In this document: positions 18,682 to 28,176 of the stretch, one piece after another
Position numbering within the stretch: position 1 is the stretch's first letter
Layout of the letters: the number at the start of each line of letters is the position of its first letter
Source of the DNA: Janthinobacterium sp. PAMC25594
GTDB lineage: Bacteria; Pseudomonadota; Gammaproteobacteria; Burkholderiales; Burkholderiaceae_D
Assembly: GCF_019443505.1 (NCBI RefSeq)
Contig: NZ_CP080377.1
Location: forward strand, 248,001-312,000
DNA length: 64,000 nt
Direction: 5' to 3'
The notes under the pieces: generated by a model
What the model was told of the DNA's origin: nothing
The model's database searches: none
The model's input: only the letters and a program-made list of their open reading frames with translations
Program-made: the position numbers and the translations under genes

Positions 18682-18742
18682 ACTGGCTGCACGTTGCCCT
18701 ATCCCGTATAGTGGCGCCTTGACCTTCATCAGGGGATTGCCC

Positions 18743-19558
18743 ATGGATTACCAGGATCGCCTTGCCGAGTATCTTGGGCAATGGTCACTGCGCACCGATG
18801 GCACGCCCTTGCACACGCACGCGGCCTGCCTGCTGCCCGTGCTGCGGAGCGGCCAGTCGGCCATGCTGAAACTGTCGACGGGCGGCGACGAACGGCGCGC
18901 TGGCGCCGTGCTGCGCTGGTGGGATGGTGAAGGCGCCGTGCGCGTGCTGGCCGCCTCCACGGATGGCGATGTGCTGCTGCTCGAACGGGCGATGGGTTCC
19001 CGTTCGCTGGCCACGCTGGCGCACACGGGCGAGGAGGGCGACGCGGCGGCCACCCGTATCCTGTGCGCCGTGGCGGCACGCCTGCATGCGCCGCGGCCCA
19101 TGGCGCCGCCCCTTCCTTCCTTGTCCGACTGCTTCGCCGCGCTGGACGTCGCGGCGAAGCACGGCGGCGTTTTTTCCGCATGCCACGCCGTGGCGCGGGA
19201 TTTGCTGGCCGCGCCGCAGGACAGCGTCGTGCTGCATGGCGACCTGCATCACGGCAACGTGCTCGATGGCGGCGGGCGTGGCTGGCTGGCCATCGACCCG
19301 AAAGGCTATATGGGCGAGCGGGCCTTTGACTTCGCCAATATCCTGTGCAACCCGGATGCCGCGCTGGCCACTTCGCCGGGCCGGCTGGAGCGGCAGGTGG
19401 GGCTGATAGCCCATGCGGCGCGGCTCGATCCCGCGCGCCTGCTGGCGTGGATCGTCGCGTGGGCCGGCCTGTCGGCGGCCTGGCACCTGGAAGATGGCAC
19501 GCCGCCGGAGACAGCGCTGGCCGTGGCCGCTATGGCGCTGGGCGCCTTGCGCGCATGA
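18743..19558 (+). CDS. APH(6)-like aminoglycoside/hydroxyurea phosphotransferase family protein
   Basis: A 271-residue small-molecule kinase. The catalytic motif VVLHGDLHHGNVL (HGD-x4-N) and the metal site WLAIDPKGYMGERAFD are typical of the streptomycin 6-phosphotransferase/hydroxyurea kinase family. The N-terminal lobe contains LLPVLRSGQSAMLKLS, with a Lys in the nucleotide-site position. AGGGGA precedes ATG 18743. It stands alone between the HD-GYP gene and the convergent esterase, 6 bases from its end. Phosphorylation of streptomycin-like compounds is the family activity; a housekeeping substrate is equally possible. No mobile element is near, so it appears to be a resident gene. Confidence 0.75.
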   Translation: MDYQDRLAEYLGQWSLRTDGTPLHTHAACLLPVLRSGQSAMLKLSTGGDERRAGAVLRWWDGEGAVRVLAASTDGDVLLLERAMGSRSLATLAHTGEEGDAAATRILCAVAARLHAPRPMAPPLPSLSDCFAALDVAAKHGGVFSACHAVARDLLAAPQDSVVLHGDLHHGNVLDGGGRGWLAIDPKGYMGERAFDFANILCNPDAALATSPGRLERQVGLIAHAARLDPARLLAWIVAWAGLSAAWHLEDGTPPETALAVAAMALGALRA

Positions 19559-19564
19559 CGGTGC

Positions 19565-21448
19565 CTAAGGCAGGCTGTCCGGCAGCCGCAAAATCCGCCG
19601 TATCTCCAGAATCGCCTGCGGGCTTTCCTGCACGCTGTGCCACGAGGGTATGACTTTTTCCGACAGCGCGCCGTCGAGGTGGGCGCTGGTGTAGGGCACC
19701 ACGCCGTCGCTCGATTCCGCCAGCGGCAGCTGCGGCGTGTCGTTGCCCATGATCGAGTAGTAGCGCACTTTCGGGCTGATGGGCAGGTCCGCCACCAGGC
19801 GCACGAACGGGTCCTTGTCGCTGAGGTTATCGATGCTGTTGGGGATGCGCAGCGGCTCGCTGCTGCCCGTGTCGAGCTGCGCCAGGCTGCCGGCCGCGTC
19901 CGACAGCTGGTCGAGCATGGTGATGGGCAAGGTGACGAGGTTGGCGATCCAGCGCGCCACCTTGTGGTTGGCGAACGAGGTGCCGCGGTGCGGCGCGGCG
20001 ATGAAGATGGCGCGGTTGACCTGCGGCATGGCCGTGAAATTCAGGTAGGGCGCCAGTCCGGCGCGCACCTTTTCCGCCTTCTTGCCCTTCAAATGGTATT
20101 CTTCCGTGATGGCGTCGAGCAGGGTGTTGCTGGCGTCGGAGACCATCAGGCGCGCCAGCACGCCACCCATGCTGTGGCCGATCAAGACCATGTCGTTCGC
20201 CGCGTCCGCCCTGGCTGACGGGTCGAAATGCGCCAGGGTGGCGGCAAGCGCCTGGCGGATGGCCACGTTGTTGGCCGCCAGCGGCGCATTGCTGGGGTAG
20301 TACACCTGCCAGATCTGGTAGCGCCGGCGCAGCTGCTCGTCGCCCATCAGTTCATTCGCCACATTGATCCACGCTTCCGGACTGCTGGCCAGGCCATGCA
20401 GCATGACGATGGTGCGCTTGTTCGGGTCGTAGGGCTGCATCAGGTGCACCTGCGGGCGCGAAATGCCGTCGGCGCGCCCGAACAGGGTGCGCAGCGCCTG
20501 CACGCCGAAGCCGGAACGGGCCAGCCACAGGCCATAGCCGGCCGTGAAATTGGCCGCCACGGGCAATTCCTGGCCCGCCATGCGCGTCGATTCGCTGCGC
20601 GTCGGATCGACCAGCATCACCATCAACTGCTGCGTGGCCAATACCTCTTGCAGGCTGTTGCCGTCGAAGCGGATCAGCGCCGTGACGACGGGGAAGCGGG
20701 TTTCCTGGTACGGCACATACTCGCCTGTCGCCGCGCCTGGCTTGGGCATGACGGCCACCAGGTCGGCGCCGAAGCCGTCGCGCCGGTACACATTGCGCAG
20801 GCCGGAAAACGACAGCGAGGTGGCCGGCAGCAGTTCTTCGGGAAGGGTGCCGTCTTCGGGCAGGCGCAGGGCCGACAATTCGCTGTCGATTTCCCAGCCG
20901 GCGACGCGGATCACATGGCCGTCCGGGCGGTATTCGCCACGGTGGCGGAACAGGTTGCCGACGGCCTTTTGCACGGCATAGTTATAGTAGTCGCGGATCT
21001 GCGTCTGCCGTTCCTCGAAGGCGCGCTGGCCCGGCGTGCGCGTCGTGTAGAACAGGTAGGCGTAGGCGTAGCGGGCCGATTCCAGCCAGGCGGCCAGCAA
21101 TTCGGCGCTGGGGTGGTCACCCTGTTTTTCTTCCGCCAGCGCGCTTTCCAGCCACAATTCGGACAGCGTGGCCAGGCGCTGCTCGTCGCTGAGCAGCTCG
21201 GAGCGGGCCAGGTCGGCGCGGCAGCTGCCCGTATTGGCTTCGCAGGCGGCGATGTCGCTGCCGATGATGCGCAGCACTTCGCTGGCCGAAGCGCTGAGTT
21301 TGCCCGTGGTGAGGATATCGCCGCGCCGTTGCTGCAGGTAGTCGGCCGGCGAGATCGCGCTGACGGTGACGGCGGCGCAGCCGCTCAGCAGCGCCGCCGC
21401 GCACAGCAGGGCGCCCAGGCGCAGTCGCCGCATCAGCGTGGCCGGCAT
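19565..21448 (-). CDS. Lipoprotein alpha/beta-hydrolase (esterase/lipase)
   Basis: A 627-residue protein with a lipoprotein signal (LLCAAALLSGC, acylated Cys near residue 24). A large N-terminal helical domain of about 300 residues is followed by an alpha/beta hydrolase domain opening with TIVMLHGLASSPEAW (oxyanion loop). The nucleophile elbow is VLIGHSMGGVLARL, and a late acidic/histidine part is in SSDGVVPYTSAHLDGA...PSWHSV. Predicted to be an envelope-anchored esterase or lipase. Its ATG lies one base after the stop of the DUF481 gene, so the two form an operon acting at the outer membrane. Confidence 0.8.
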   Translation of the reverse strand: MPATLMRRLRLGALLCAAALLSGCAAVTVSAISPADYLQQRRGDILTTGKLSASASEVLRIIGSDIAACEANTGSCRADLARSELLSDEQRLATLSELWLESALAEEKQGDHPSAELLAAWLESARYAYAYLFYTTRTPGQRAFEERQTQIRDYYNYAVQKAVGNLFRHRGEYRPDGHVIRVAGWEIDSELSALRLPEDGTLPEELLPATSLSFSGLRNVYRRDGFGADLVAVMPKPGAATGEYVPYQETRFPVVTALIRFDGNSLQEVLATQQLMVMLVDPTRSESTRMAGQELPVAANFTAGYGLWLARSGFGVQALRTLFGRADGISRPQVHLMQPYDPNKRTIVMLHGLASSPEAWINVANELMGDEQLRRRYQIWQVYYPSNAPLAANNVAIRQALAATLAHFDPSARADAANDMVLIGHSMGGVLARLMVSDASNTLLDAITEEYHLKGKKAEKVRAGLAPYLNFTAMPQVNRAIFIAAPHRGTSFANHKVARWIANLVTLPITMLDQLSDAAGSLAQLDTGSSEPLRIPNSIDNLSDKDPFVRLVADLPISPKVRYYSIMGNDTPQLPLAESSDGVVPYTSAHLDGALSEKVIPSWHSVQESPQAILEIRRILRLPDSLP

Positions 21449-21449
21449 C

Positions 21450-22226
21450 TCAGAACGAATAGACCAGGGTCAGCGACGTCTGCGTATCCGTGTTCTTCTT
21501 GTCGTCCGGTACGCGCGTGTCGTTGCGGGCGCTGAAGGCGGCCTTCATCTGCATGGTGCCGTTGATTTTCGTGCTGAGGGACGTTTCGGCGATCGAGTGG
21601 GTGTTCGAGGTACCCCGTTCGACGCTGAGCGTCTGTGAAAACATCGCCGACTGGCTGATCTTCCACTTCATGGCGGCCGCGCCGCGCACCGTCAGGCCGT
21701 GCTCCGATTCGCCCGTGTCGTTGGTGCCGCTGAAATAGCCAGGACCGAATTCCACGTCGACGCTCTTGTCGCTCGACTGGTACCAGCGCGAGCCATGACC
21801 GACGGCCAGGGTCGAGTACTTGGTGTAGGCGCCGAATTTGTCATTCACGTGCGAGGCCAGCACGAACAGTTTTTCATGGTCGGCCATCAGTTTGTAGGCG
21901 GCCTTGGCGGAAGCGGAAAAGCGCTCGGCCGAGCGTTCGCGCACTTTCTTGCCATCGTCGTTGGTCGTTTCGTCTTCCTTGAAGTAGCCGCTGAAGATGT
22001 ACTGGTTGCTCCAGTCGTCGAGTTCCTGGCGCGCGTCGATCTTGCCCGTCACCGAGGTGCCGACCGTATTGCCCGAGGTGGTGATGGCGCCCAGTTCGGC
22101 GGAGGTGCTCCAGCTGCCGATGGGAATTTCATCGAACAGCATGGTTTGTTTTACGTCTGCGGCGGCGGCGCTGCCGCAGGTGATGGCCATGGCCAGCGCC
22201 AGTGCGAGAGAGTGGGTCGATTTCAT
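21450..22226 (-). CDS. DUF481 (YdiY-like) outer-membrane protein
   Basis: A 258-residue protein with signal peptide (MKSTHSLALALAMAITCGSA, cleavage near AAADV). The mature part is made of amphipathic beta strands with tandem aromatic/polar alternation (WSTSAELGAITTSGNTVGTS...) and a C-terminal TSLTLVYSF ending in Phe, typical of an outer-membrane barrel. This matches the DUF481/YdiY family, of unknown function (some members are salt- or acid-induced). It is the first gene of a two-gene operon with the lipoprotein hydrolase and is divergent from the two-component system starting at 22484. Confidence 0.82.
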   Translation of the reverse strand: MKSTHSLALALAMAITCGSAAAADVKQTMLFDEIPIGSWSTSAELGAITTSGNTVGTSVTGKIDARQELDDWSNQYIFSGYFKEDETTNDDGKKVRERSAERFSASAKAAYKLMADHEKLFVLASHVNDKFGAYTKYSTLAVGHGSRWYQSSDKSVDVEFGPGYFSGTNDTGESEHGLTVRGAAAMKWKISQSAMFSQTLSVERGTSNTHSIAETSLSTKINGTMQMKAAFSARNDTRVPDDKKNTDTQTSLTLVYSF

Positions 22227-22483
22227 GGCTATATTTGTCTATGGCGCGCGCCGGGCGTGCCTGCTGTTCGTTAGTGGCGGTGGTGGCGATGCAGGCCGCG
22301 GCAATCGGGGCGGCGCCGATAAAAACATGCGTACGTGCGCGCGTGCGGGCGCGGCCAAACATTGTCGAGGCCGTATTGTACCCGACCCCGCCATCGTTTG
22401 CCGCACGCGACGGGACTGGCAAGTGGCGCGCGTCTGGCGTATGCTGCGCCTATTTGCTGCCTGATCTTTACAAGGAATCTCCC

Positions 22484-23170
22484 GTGCGCTGCCTGGTCAT
22501 CGAAGACGAAGCCGAAACTTCCCGCTATATCTGTGCCGGCCTGCGCGAGGCGGGCCACGACGTCACCGCCTGCGACAATGGCATCGACGGCATGCGCCTG
22601 GCCTGCGGCGAGGACTGGGATGCGCTGGTGCTCGACCGCCTGCTGCCCGGCGAAATCGACGGCCTGGCCATCGTCGCGCGCCTGCGCGGCATGGGCCGCA
22701 ACACGCCCGTGCTGGTGCTGTCGGCCCTGTCCAGCGTCGACGAGCGCGTGCGCGGCTTGCGCAGCGGCGGCGACGACTACCTGTCGAAACCGTTCGCCAT
22801 CGCCGAACTGCTGGCGCGCATCGAAGCGCTGCTGCGGCGCGCCGCGCCCGTGCCCGAATCGACGCAGCTGCAGGTGGCCGATCTGGTGCTCGACATGCGC
22901 ACCATGCGCGTGACGCGCGCCAACCGGCAAATCGCCCTGCAGCCGCGCGAATTTCGCCTGCTGGAATACCTGATGCGCCACCAGGGCCAGTCCGTCACGC
23001 GCGCCATGCTGCTCGAAGCCGTGTGGGACTACCATTTCGACCCGCAGACGAACGTCATCGATGTGCAGGTGAGCCGCTTGCGCACCAAGGTGGACAAGGA
23101 GTTTTCGCCGCCGTTGATCCACACGGTGCGCGGCGTCGGCTACACCCTGGGCGTGCTCGATAGTGCGTAA
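22484..23170 (+). CDS. OmpR-family response regulator
   Basis: A 228-residue two-component regulator. The receiver (CLVIEDEAETSRYI, phosphoacceptor in LVLDRLLPG, then LVLSALSSVDERV and YLSKPF) is followed by an OmpR/PhoB winged helix (LQPREFRLLEYLMRHQGQSVTR, NVIDVQVSRLRTKVD, IHTVRGVGYTL). It starts at GTG 22484 after AAGGAA. The kinase gene starts inside its last codons (23163), so the two are translationally coupled. The position divergent from the DUF481/esterase operon makes that operon a candidate target, by inference only. Confidence 0.92.
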   Translation: MRCLVIEDEAETSRYICAGLREAGHDVTACDNGIDGMRLACGEDWDALVLDRLLPGEIDGLAIVARLRGMGRNTPVLVLSALSSVDERVRGLRSGGDDYLSKPFAIAELLARIEALLRRAAPVPESTQLQVADLVLDMRTMRVTRANRQIALQPREFRLLEYLMRHQGQSVTRAMLLEAVWDYHFDPQTNVIDVQVSRLRTKVDKEFSPPLIHTVRGVGYTLGVLDSA

Positions 23171-24515
23171 CTTGCACCGCTCCATTGCGGCCCGCCTGGC
23201 GCTCGGCTATGGCGTGCTGGTGGTCGTCTCGATCAGCATCGTCTGCGCCGTATTCTATTTCGGCACCATCGGCGTACTCGATCGCAGCGTGGACCGCAAG
23301 CTGACCCTGCTCTCGGAGCGCCTCGCCGCACTGTACCAGCAGGGCGGCAGCAGCCGCACGACGGCGGAAATCGCCCATCTGCTCACCGACCGCACCGACA
23401 GCGACACGGAGATCTTCTTGCTGGTGGATGCCGATGGCCGCCGCGTGGCGGGCAATCTGTCGTCCTGGCCCGACACGGCCAGTCCTGTGGGCCGCCTGCT
23501 GCACCGCGACGTCACGCGCGAAGGACGCAGGGTGCCCGCGCGCATGTTGATCCGCGACCTGGCGGGCGGCGCGCGCCTGTTTGTGGGGCGCGACATGGAA
23601 GAGGGCAAGTCCATCAGCACCCTGGTGCTGCGCTCGCTGGCCTATGGCGGCGGGGTGGCCATCTTGCTGGTGGTGGCGGGCGCGTGGCTGTTCCGGCGCC
23701 AGCTCGAGGCGCGCATCGGGCAAATCCGCCGCACGGCGGGGGAAATCGAGGCAGGCGACCTGAGCCGGCGCATTCCCGTCTCCAGCGAGGATGAATTCGG
23801 CTTGCTGAGCCGCGACATCAACCGCATGCTCGACCGCATCGAACACCTGATGGAAGGCGTGCGCCACGTCTCGAACGCCATTGCGCACGACCTGCGCACG
23901 CCGCTGGGCCGCATCCGCAACAAGCTCGATGGCGCCTTGCGCCAGCAGCAGGGCGTGGCCGGCTACGCGAGCGCGGCGCAGGCGGCCATCGACGACATCG
24001 ACGACCTGACGCGCGTGTTCGACAAGCTGCTGCAGATCGCGGCGGCCGAATCGGGCATGCGTCCCGAGAATTTCGACGACATCGACCTGCAGCTGATCGG
24101 CGCCGACATCGTGGAAATGTATGAGGCCACGGCCGACGAGCAGGGTGTGCTGCTGGTGCAGATGTATGGCGACAGCGTGCCGGCGCGCGGCGACCGCAAC
24201 CTGCTGGGCAGCGCGCTGGCCAGCCTGGTCGACAACGCCATCAAGTATGCGGGTCCGGGCGCCACGGTGGAAGTGTCGGCCGGCAGCGATGCGCAGGGCA
24301 GCTGGCTGGCCGTGCGCGACAACGGCCCCGGCGTGCCCAGGGAAGAATTGCCGAAGCTGACGCAGCGTTTTTACCGGCTCGACAAGAGCCGGCATTTGCC
24401 CGGCAATGGCCTGGGCCTGTCCATCGTGGCGGCCATCGCGGCCCTGCATGGGGGCAGCCTGGATATCGAGGATGCGGTGCCGGGCCTGCGCCTGCGCCTG
24501 CGGCTGCTGCGCTAG
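23163..24515 (+). CDS. Two-component sensor histidine kinase
   Basis: A 450-residue sensor. TM1 lies at about residues 12-35 (LALGYGVLVVVSISIVCAVFYF), a periplasmic region of about 120 residues follows, TM2 is at about 157-178, and then a HAMP domain (LSRRIPVSSEDEFGLLSRDINRML). The H-box is NAIAHDLRTPLGRIRN (His about 241), followed by HATPase motifs VDNAIKYAGPGA, VRDNGPGVP and NGLGLSIVAAI. It starts at GTG 23163, overlapping the regulator gene by 8 bases. The regulator-first order and size resemble PmrB/QseC-like sensors, but the signal cannot be inferred. Confidence 0.92.
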   Translation: MRNLHRSIAARLALGYGVLVVVSISIVCAVFYFGTIGVLDRSVDRKLTLLSERLAALYQQGGSSRTTAEIAHLLTDRTDSDTEIFLLVDADGRRVAGNLSSWPDTASPVGRLLHRDVTREGRRVPARMLIRDLAGGARLFVGRDMEEGKSISTLVLRSLAYGGGVAILLVVAGAWLFRRQLEARIGQIRRTAGEIEAGDLSRRIPVSSEDEFGLLSRDINRMLDRIEHLMEGVRHVSNAIAHDLRTPLGRIRNKLDGALRQQQGVAGYASAAQAAIDDIDDLTRVFDKLLQIAAAESGMRPENFDDIDLQLIGADIVEMYEATADEQGVLLVQMYGDSVPARGDRNLLGSALASLVDNAIKYAGPGATVEVSAGSDAQGSWLAVRDNGPGVPREELPKLTQRFYRLDKSRHLPGNGLGLSIVAAIAALHGGSLDIEDAVPGLRLRLRLLR

Positions 24516-24683
24516 CGTGGCTAAACTGCACATTACCAACTTGTAACCCCCTTCGTTTTCACCTCCCCCTATCATCCGCTCTACCCGGCATAGAGTGGCT
24601 GCGCACGCGCAGCCGCTTTGCGCCGGGCTGCTTGCGGCCGTCGCCGCGTCCCGTTTATCCAGACCCGTCGTAGAGCCGTTCGC

Positions 24684-25586
24684 ATGCATACTTTTACCGC
24701 CATTGGCGACAACGCCGCGCCGCAGCAGCCAGTACTGCGCCAGCATGGCCACCGCCTCAAGGCCGCCCTTGGCGCGCTGGTCTTTCCCGTGCAGCGCGCG
24801 CGCTGGCAAGCCTTCATAGCCGGCACGCCGGGCCTGGCGGCGCTGGCGCAAGCCCATCCCAGTCTGGTGTACAAAATCTACCGGCCCTACGCCAGCCGCC
24901 AGTTTGCTTGCGCGGCGAGGGTGGAGCTGTTGCACGGGCATTACCGCTTCCTGTGGCAGGCGGGCGCGCGGCCGCTGGTGGAATACGCGGCGCGCCGCGC
25001 GCTGGTGCTCGCCACCATCGAGGGCAAGGATGGCGCCACCTACCGCTTGCAGCTGACAGCCATTCACGACAGCCACCGCGAAGGGGAGCTGTGCCTGCGC
25101 CTGACGCGCGACGGCGTGTCGCTGTACCTGGCCAGTTTCCTGTTCCGGCCCCAGCCCGGCGGCGCCGCCATCCAGCTGGGCGCCTTGCAGGGCTTGCGCT
25201 CGCCCGCCGGCGCGCAGGCGGTGAAAGAAGCCACGCGGGCGCTGCATGGCTGCCGGCCGAAAAACCTGATGGTGGCCGCCTTGCGCGACCTGGGCGACTT
25301 CTTCGGCTGCGGCCATCTGCACCTGGTCAGCAACGCCAACCGCATCGCGCTGAACTGGCGCCGGCGCCGCCACATCTCGTGCGACTACGACCTGGCGTGG
25401 CAGGAACTGCATGCGCTGCCCACCAGCGACGGCAATTACCTCCTGCCATGCGGCCCTTGCCGGATGCCGGACATCGAACTGGTGCCGTCGAAAAAGCGGG
25501 CGGACGCGCGTCGCCGCGGCGCCATGCTGCTGCAGCTGGCGGCGGACATGCGCTGGCAAGTGGCCGCCCTGTTGCACGCGCAATGA
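24684..25586 (+). CDS. VirK/YbjX (DUF535) family protein
   Basis: A 300-residue protein with hallmarks of DUF535: an early HPSLVYKIYRPYASR, a central RPKNLMVAALRDLGDFFGC and HLHLVSNANRIALNWRRRRHISCDYDLAW. Family members such as VirK and YbjX are linked to envelope or virulence traits in enterobacteria, without a known biochemical activity. The start is ATG 24684 with a weak RBS. An 8-bp perfect hairpin (GGCTGCGC 24597-24604 with GCGCAGCC 24607-24614) lies in the 168-base leader after the kinase gene. It could belong to the regulon of the adjacent two-component system. Confidence 0.78.
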   Translation: MHTFTAIGDNAAPQQPVLRQHGHRLKAALGALVFPVQRARWQAFIAGTPGLAALAQAHPSLVYKIYRPYASRQFACAARVELLHGHYRFLWQAGARPLVEYAARRALVLATIEGKDGATYRLQLTAIHDSHREGELCLRLTRDGVSLYLASFLFRPQPGGAAIQLGALQGLRSPAGAQAVKEATRALHGCRPKNLMVAALRDLGDFFGCGHLHLVSNANRIALNWRRRRHISCDYDLAWQELHALPTSDGNYLLPCGPCRMPDIELVPSKKRADARRRGAMLLQLAADMRWQVAALLHAQ

Positions 25587-25698
25587 AGACGCGGGGCGGT
25601 GTTTCTTGACCTGCGCGGCTTTTTTGCCGGGCGGCCCGGCGCAAGCGGCGCGATCGGCGTATACTTGTTGGCGTTGTTAACCCGAAGCCAGTCACCCC

Positions 25699-26673
25699 AT
25701 GCCAGCACACTACCCAACTTCGCGCATGCGCCGCCTGCGCGCGACCCCGCAACTGCGCGAGCTGTTCCGCGAGACCGAGATCAATCCGCGCGACCTGGTC
25801 CTGCCGATCTTCGTCGACGAAGGTTCCAGCGATTTCATCGATATCAAGTCCATGCCTGGCGTGCGCCGTATTCCCGAAGCGAAGCTGGCGCAGGAAGTCG
25901 AACGCTATGCGCGCGCCGGTTTGCGCTCCGTCATGACCTTCGGCATTTCGCACCACAAGGACAGTCACGGCACGGACACCCTGAACCCGGACGGCCTGGT
26001 GGCGCGCATGTCGCGCATCATCAAGGACGCCGTGCCGGAAATGGTGGTCATGTCCGACACCTGCTTCTGCGAATACACGGACCACGGCCATTGCGGCATC
26101 CTGCATGGCGATACGGTCGACAATGACAGCACCGTGCTGAACCTGGGCAAGCAGGCCGTCATCGCGGCCCAGGCGGGCGCCGACATCATCGCGCCATCGG
26201 CGGCCATGGATGGCCAGGTGGCGGCGATCCGCGCGGCGCTCGACGCGGCCGGTTTCCACGACACGCCCGTGATGGCGTATTCGACCAAGTTCGCTTCCGG
26301 CCTGTACGGCCCGTTCCGCGACGCTGCCGGCAGCACCCTCAAAGGTGACCGCAAAACGTACCAGATGGACCCGATGAACCGCCGCGAAGCGATCCGCGAA
26401 TCGCTGATCGACGAAGCCGAAGGCGCCGACGCGCTGATGGTCAAGCCGGCCGGTGCCTACCTGGACATCATCCGCGACCTGCGCGAAGTGACGCGCCTGC
26501 CGATCGGCGCCTACCAGGTCAGCGGCGAATACGCGATGATCAAGTTCGCCGCCCAGGCGGGCGCCATCGACGAGCGCCGCGTGGTGCAGGAAACCCTGGG
26601 CGCCATCAAGCGCGCGGGCGCGGACATGATTTTTACGTATTTCGCGATGGATGTGCTGAATAATCCGTATTGA
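25699..26673 (+). CDS. hemB: Delta-aminolevulinic acid dehydratase (porphobilinogen synthase)
   Basis: A 324-residue enzyme that condenses two 5-aminolevulinate molecules into porphobilinogen for haem synthesis. It contains the cysteine-rich metal site [15 protein letters not shown], indicating a zinc-type active site. Schiff-base lysine motifs are AYSTKFASG and [11 protein letters not shown], and [11 protein letters not shown] is a family signature. The length is typical. It starts at ATG 25699. It stands apart from other haem genes here and is followed by a palindromic repeat at 26716. Confidence 0.96.
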   Translation: MPAHYPTSRMRRLRATPQLRELFRETEINPRDLVLPIFVDEGSSDFIDIKSMPGVRRIPEAKLAQEVERYARAGLRSVMTFGISHHKDSHGTDTLNPDGLVARMSRIIKDAVPEMVVMSDTCFCEYTDHGHCGILHGDTVDNDSTVLNLGKQAVIAAQAGADIIAPSAAMDGQVAAIRAALDAAGFHDTPVMAYSTKFASGLYGPFRDAAGSTLKGDRKTYQMDPMNRREAIRESLIDEAEGADALMVKPAGAYLDIIRDLREVTRLPIGAYQVSGEYAMIKFAAQAGAIDERRVVQETLGAIKRAGADMIFTYFAMDVLNNPY

Positions 26674-26715
26674 GCATTCCCCCGTCAATTATCTTCACCC
26701 CCAAAAGCAAGTTCC

Positions 26716-26742
26716 GGGGTCGGACCCGCCGGGTCTGACCCC
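26716..26742. repeat. Intergenic GGGGTC-type palindromic repeat, copy 2
   Basis: GGGGTCGGACCC and GGGTCTGACCCC flank a short GCC centre, giving a near-perfect inverted repeat in the hemB-to-MBL gap. It has the same outer arms as copies at 4764-4789 and 33281-33307. Confidence 0.7.
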
Positions 26743-26775
26743 AGCATTCACGCCGTTGGGTATTCTTAGCTTCCC

Positions 26776-28143
26776 ATGCCCCTGAAAATCTCCCGCATCC
26801 TGCACGCCGGCTATGTCTTCGAATGCGAAGACACGGCCATCGCCTTCGATCCCATCGTTGAAAATCCGTTCAGCCGCAACTGCCACGCGTTTCCGTCCGT
26901 GCGCTTCGACCTCGACGCCGTGCGCCGGCTGCGCTGGGATGCCGTCTTCATCTCGCACTTCCACGACGACCACTGCTCGCTCGACAGCCTCGATGCGCTC
27001 GACCGCGCCACGCCCATCTATTTGTACTGCGTCTTCGACGAACTGTTCGCGATGCTGCGCGCGCTGGGTTTTACGTCCGTCGAGCGCCTGCACGTCGACG
27101 TGCCCGTGCGCGTGGGCGCCATCGAGGTGATCCCGCGCCGCGCGCTCGATGACGATGTCGACTCGCTGTTCCAGGTGCGCGCCGCCGGCCTGAATGTGCT
27201 TAACGTCGTCGATTCCTGGATCGGCCCCGAAACCCTGGCGCAGCTGGCCGCCTTCGCGCCGTGGGACCTGGTGCTGTGGCCGTTCCAGACCATGCGCGAG
27301 ATCGCCGTCATCGCGCCGTCGCAGGCGCAGCCTGGCCCGGTCGAACTTCCCGACGACTGGATTCCCCAGATGCGCGCGCTGGCGCCCCGTTACATCGTGC
27401 CCAGCTCCTGCCAGTTCGTGCAGGAAGACTGGTCCTGGTATAACCACGCGATGTTCCCGATCACCTACCGCCGCTTTGCCGATGAAATCGGCGCCGCGCT
27501 GCCCGATGCGCACATCTTCCGCCTCGACCCGTCGACGGCCATGCTGCTCGACGCGCACGGCCTGGCGCCGGCCGCGCCGCTGCCCTGGGTCATTCCCGTC
27601 GGCCCGCAGGACGTGGATTTCGACTACCGCCCCGATGCGCTTGCGCCCGCCACGGCGGACATCGCCCGGCGTTTCGCGCCCTTGAACGATGCCGATGCGG
27701 CGCTGGTGCGCGATTTTTGCCAGAACGGTTTACTTGAACGCTACCGCGACATGGAACTGTCCGAGGACAGTTACTTCCAAAGTCCGCGCCTGTGGCGCCT
27801 GGCCCTGTACGGCCACGACGGCGCCGCCACCGTCCTGCATTACCGCACGCACGGCGACTTGATCGACCTGGTGCCCGCCACCGGCGAGGCGCCCAGCTGG
27901 ACGACGGAAGTGCCGCTGGTGAAATGCCATGCGGCGCTGGTGCTCGGTGAATCGCTGACCTCGATGTACATGCGCATCAATGATGGCCCTTTCGACGCGG
28001 CCACGCGGGCCGAACTGGAAGAGGCCGACATCGTCGACGACCCCTTGATCCGCTGCCTGTTCAACGACGCCATCGGCGCCTACCAGGCGGCGCAGCTGAA
28101 GCGCCTTTTGGCGCGGCCTGAAGGAAATGGCGCGACGCGGTAA
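26776..28143 (+). CDS. MBL-fold metallohydrolase with C-terminal extension
   Basis: A 455-residue protein whose first ~260 residues form a metallo-beta-lactamase fold. The metal motif is FISHFHDDHCS (HxHxDH, about residues 58-64), preceded by TAIAFDPIVENPFS. A later NVVDSWIGPETL and RYIVPSSCQF supply further family features. The remaining ~190 residues (RFAPLNDADAALVRDFCQ...) form a separate domain I do not recognise, possibly a lipid- or sterol-carrier-like module. Start ATG 26776. The substrate is unknown; UlaG/RomA-like cytoplasmic MBL hydrolases are the nearest concept. Confidence 0.7.
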   Translation: MPLKISRILHAGYVFECEDTAIAFDPIVENPFSRNCHAFPSVRFDLDAVRRLRWDAVFISHFHDDHCSLDSLDALDRATPIYLYCVFDELFAMLRALGFTSVERLHVDVPVRVGAIEVIPRRALDDDVDSLFQVRAAGLNVLNVVDSWIGPETLAQLAAFAPWDLVLWPFQTMREIAVIAPSQAQPGPVELPDDWIPQMRALAPRYIVPSSCQFVQEDWSWYNHAMFPITYRRFADEIGAALPDAHIFRLDPSTAMLLDAHGLAPAAPLPWVIPVGPQDVDFDYRPDALAPATADIARRFAPLNDADAALVRDFCQNGLLERYRDMELSEDSYFQSPRLWRLALYGHDGAATVLHYRTHGDLIDLVPATGEAPSWTTEVPLVKCHAALVLGESLTSMYMRINDGPFDAATRAELEEADIVDDPLIRCLFNDAIGAYQAAQLKRLLARPEGNGATR

Positions 28144-28176
28144 GATAGCTGCTTCTGAATGAAGAGGAGCGACACC

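Noticed and set aside
24532..24580. GTAACC at the start of the DUF535 leader as a second SigF-type promoter
   Set aside because: No CGAA lies 16 bases downstream, so the pattern is incomplete.
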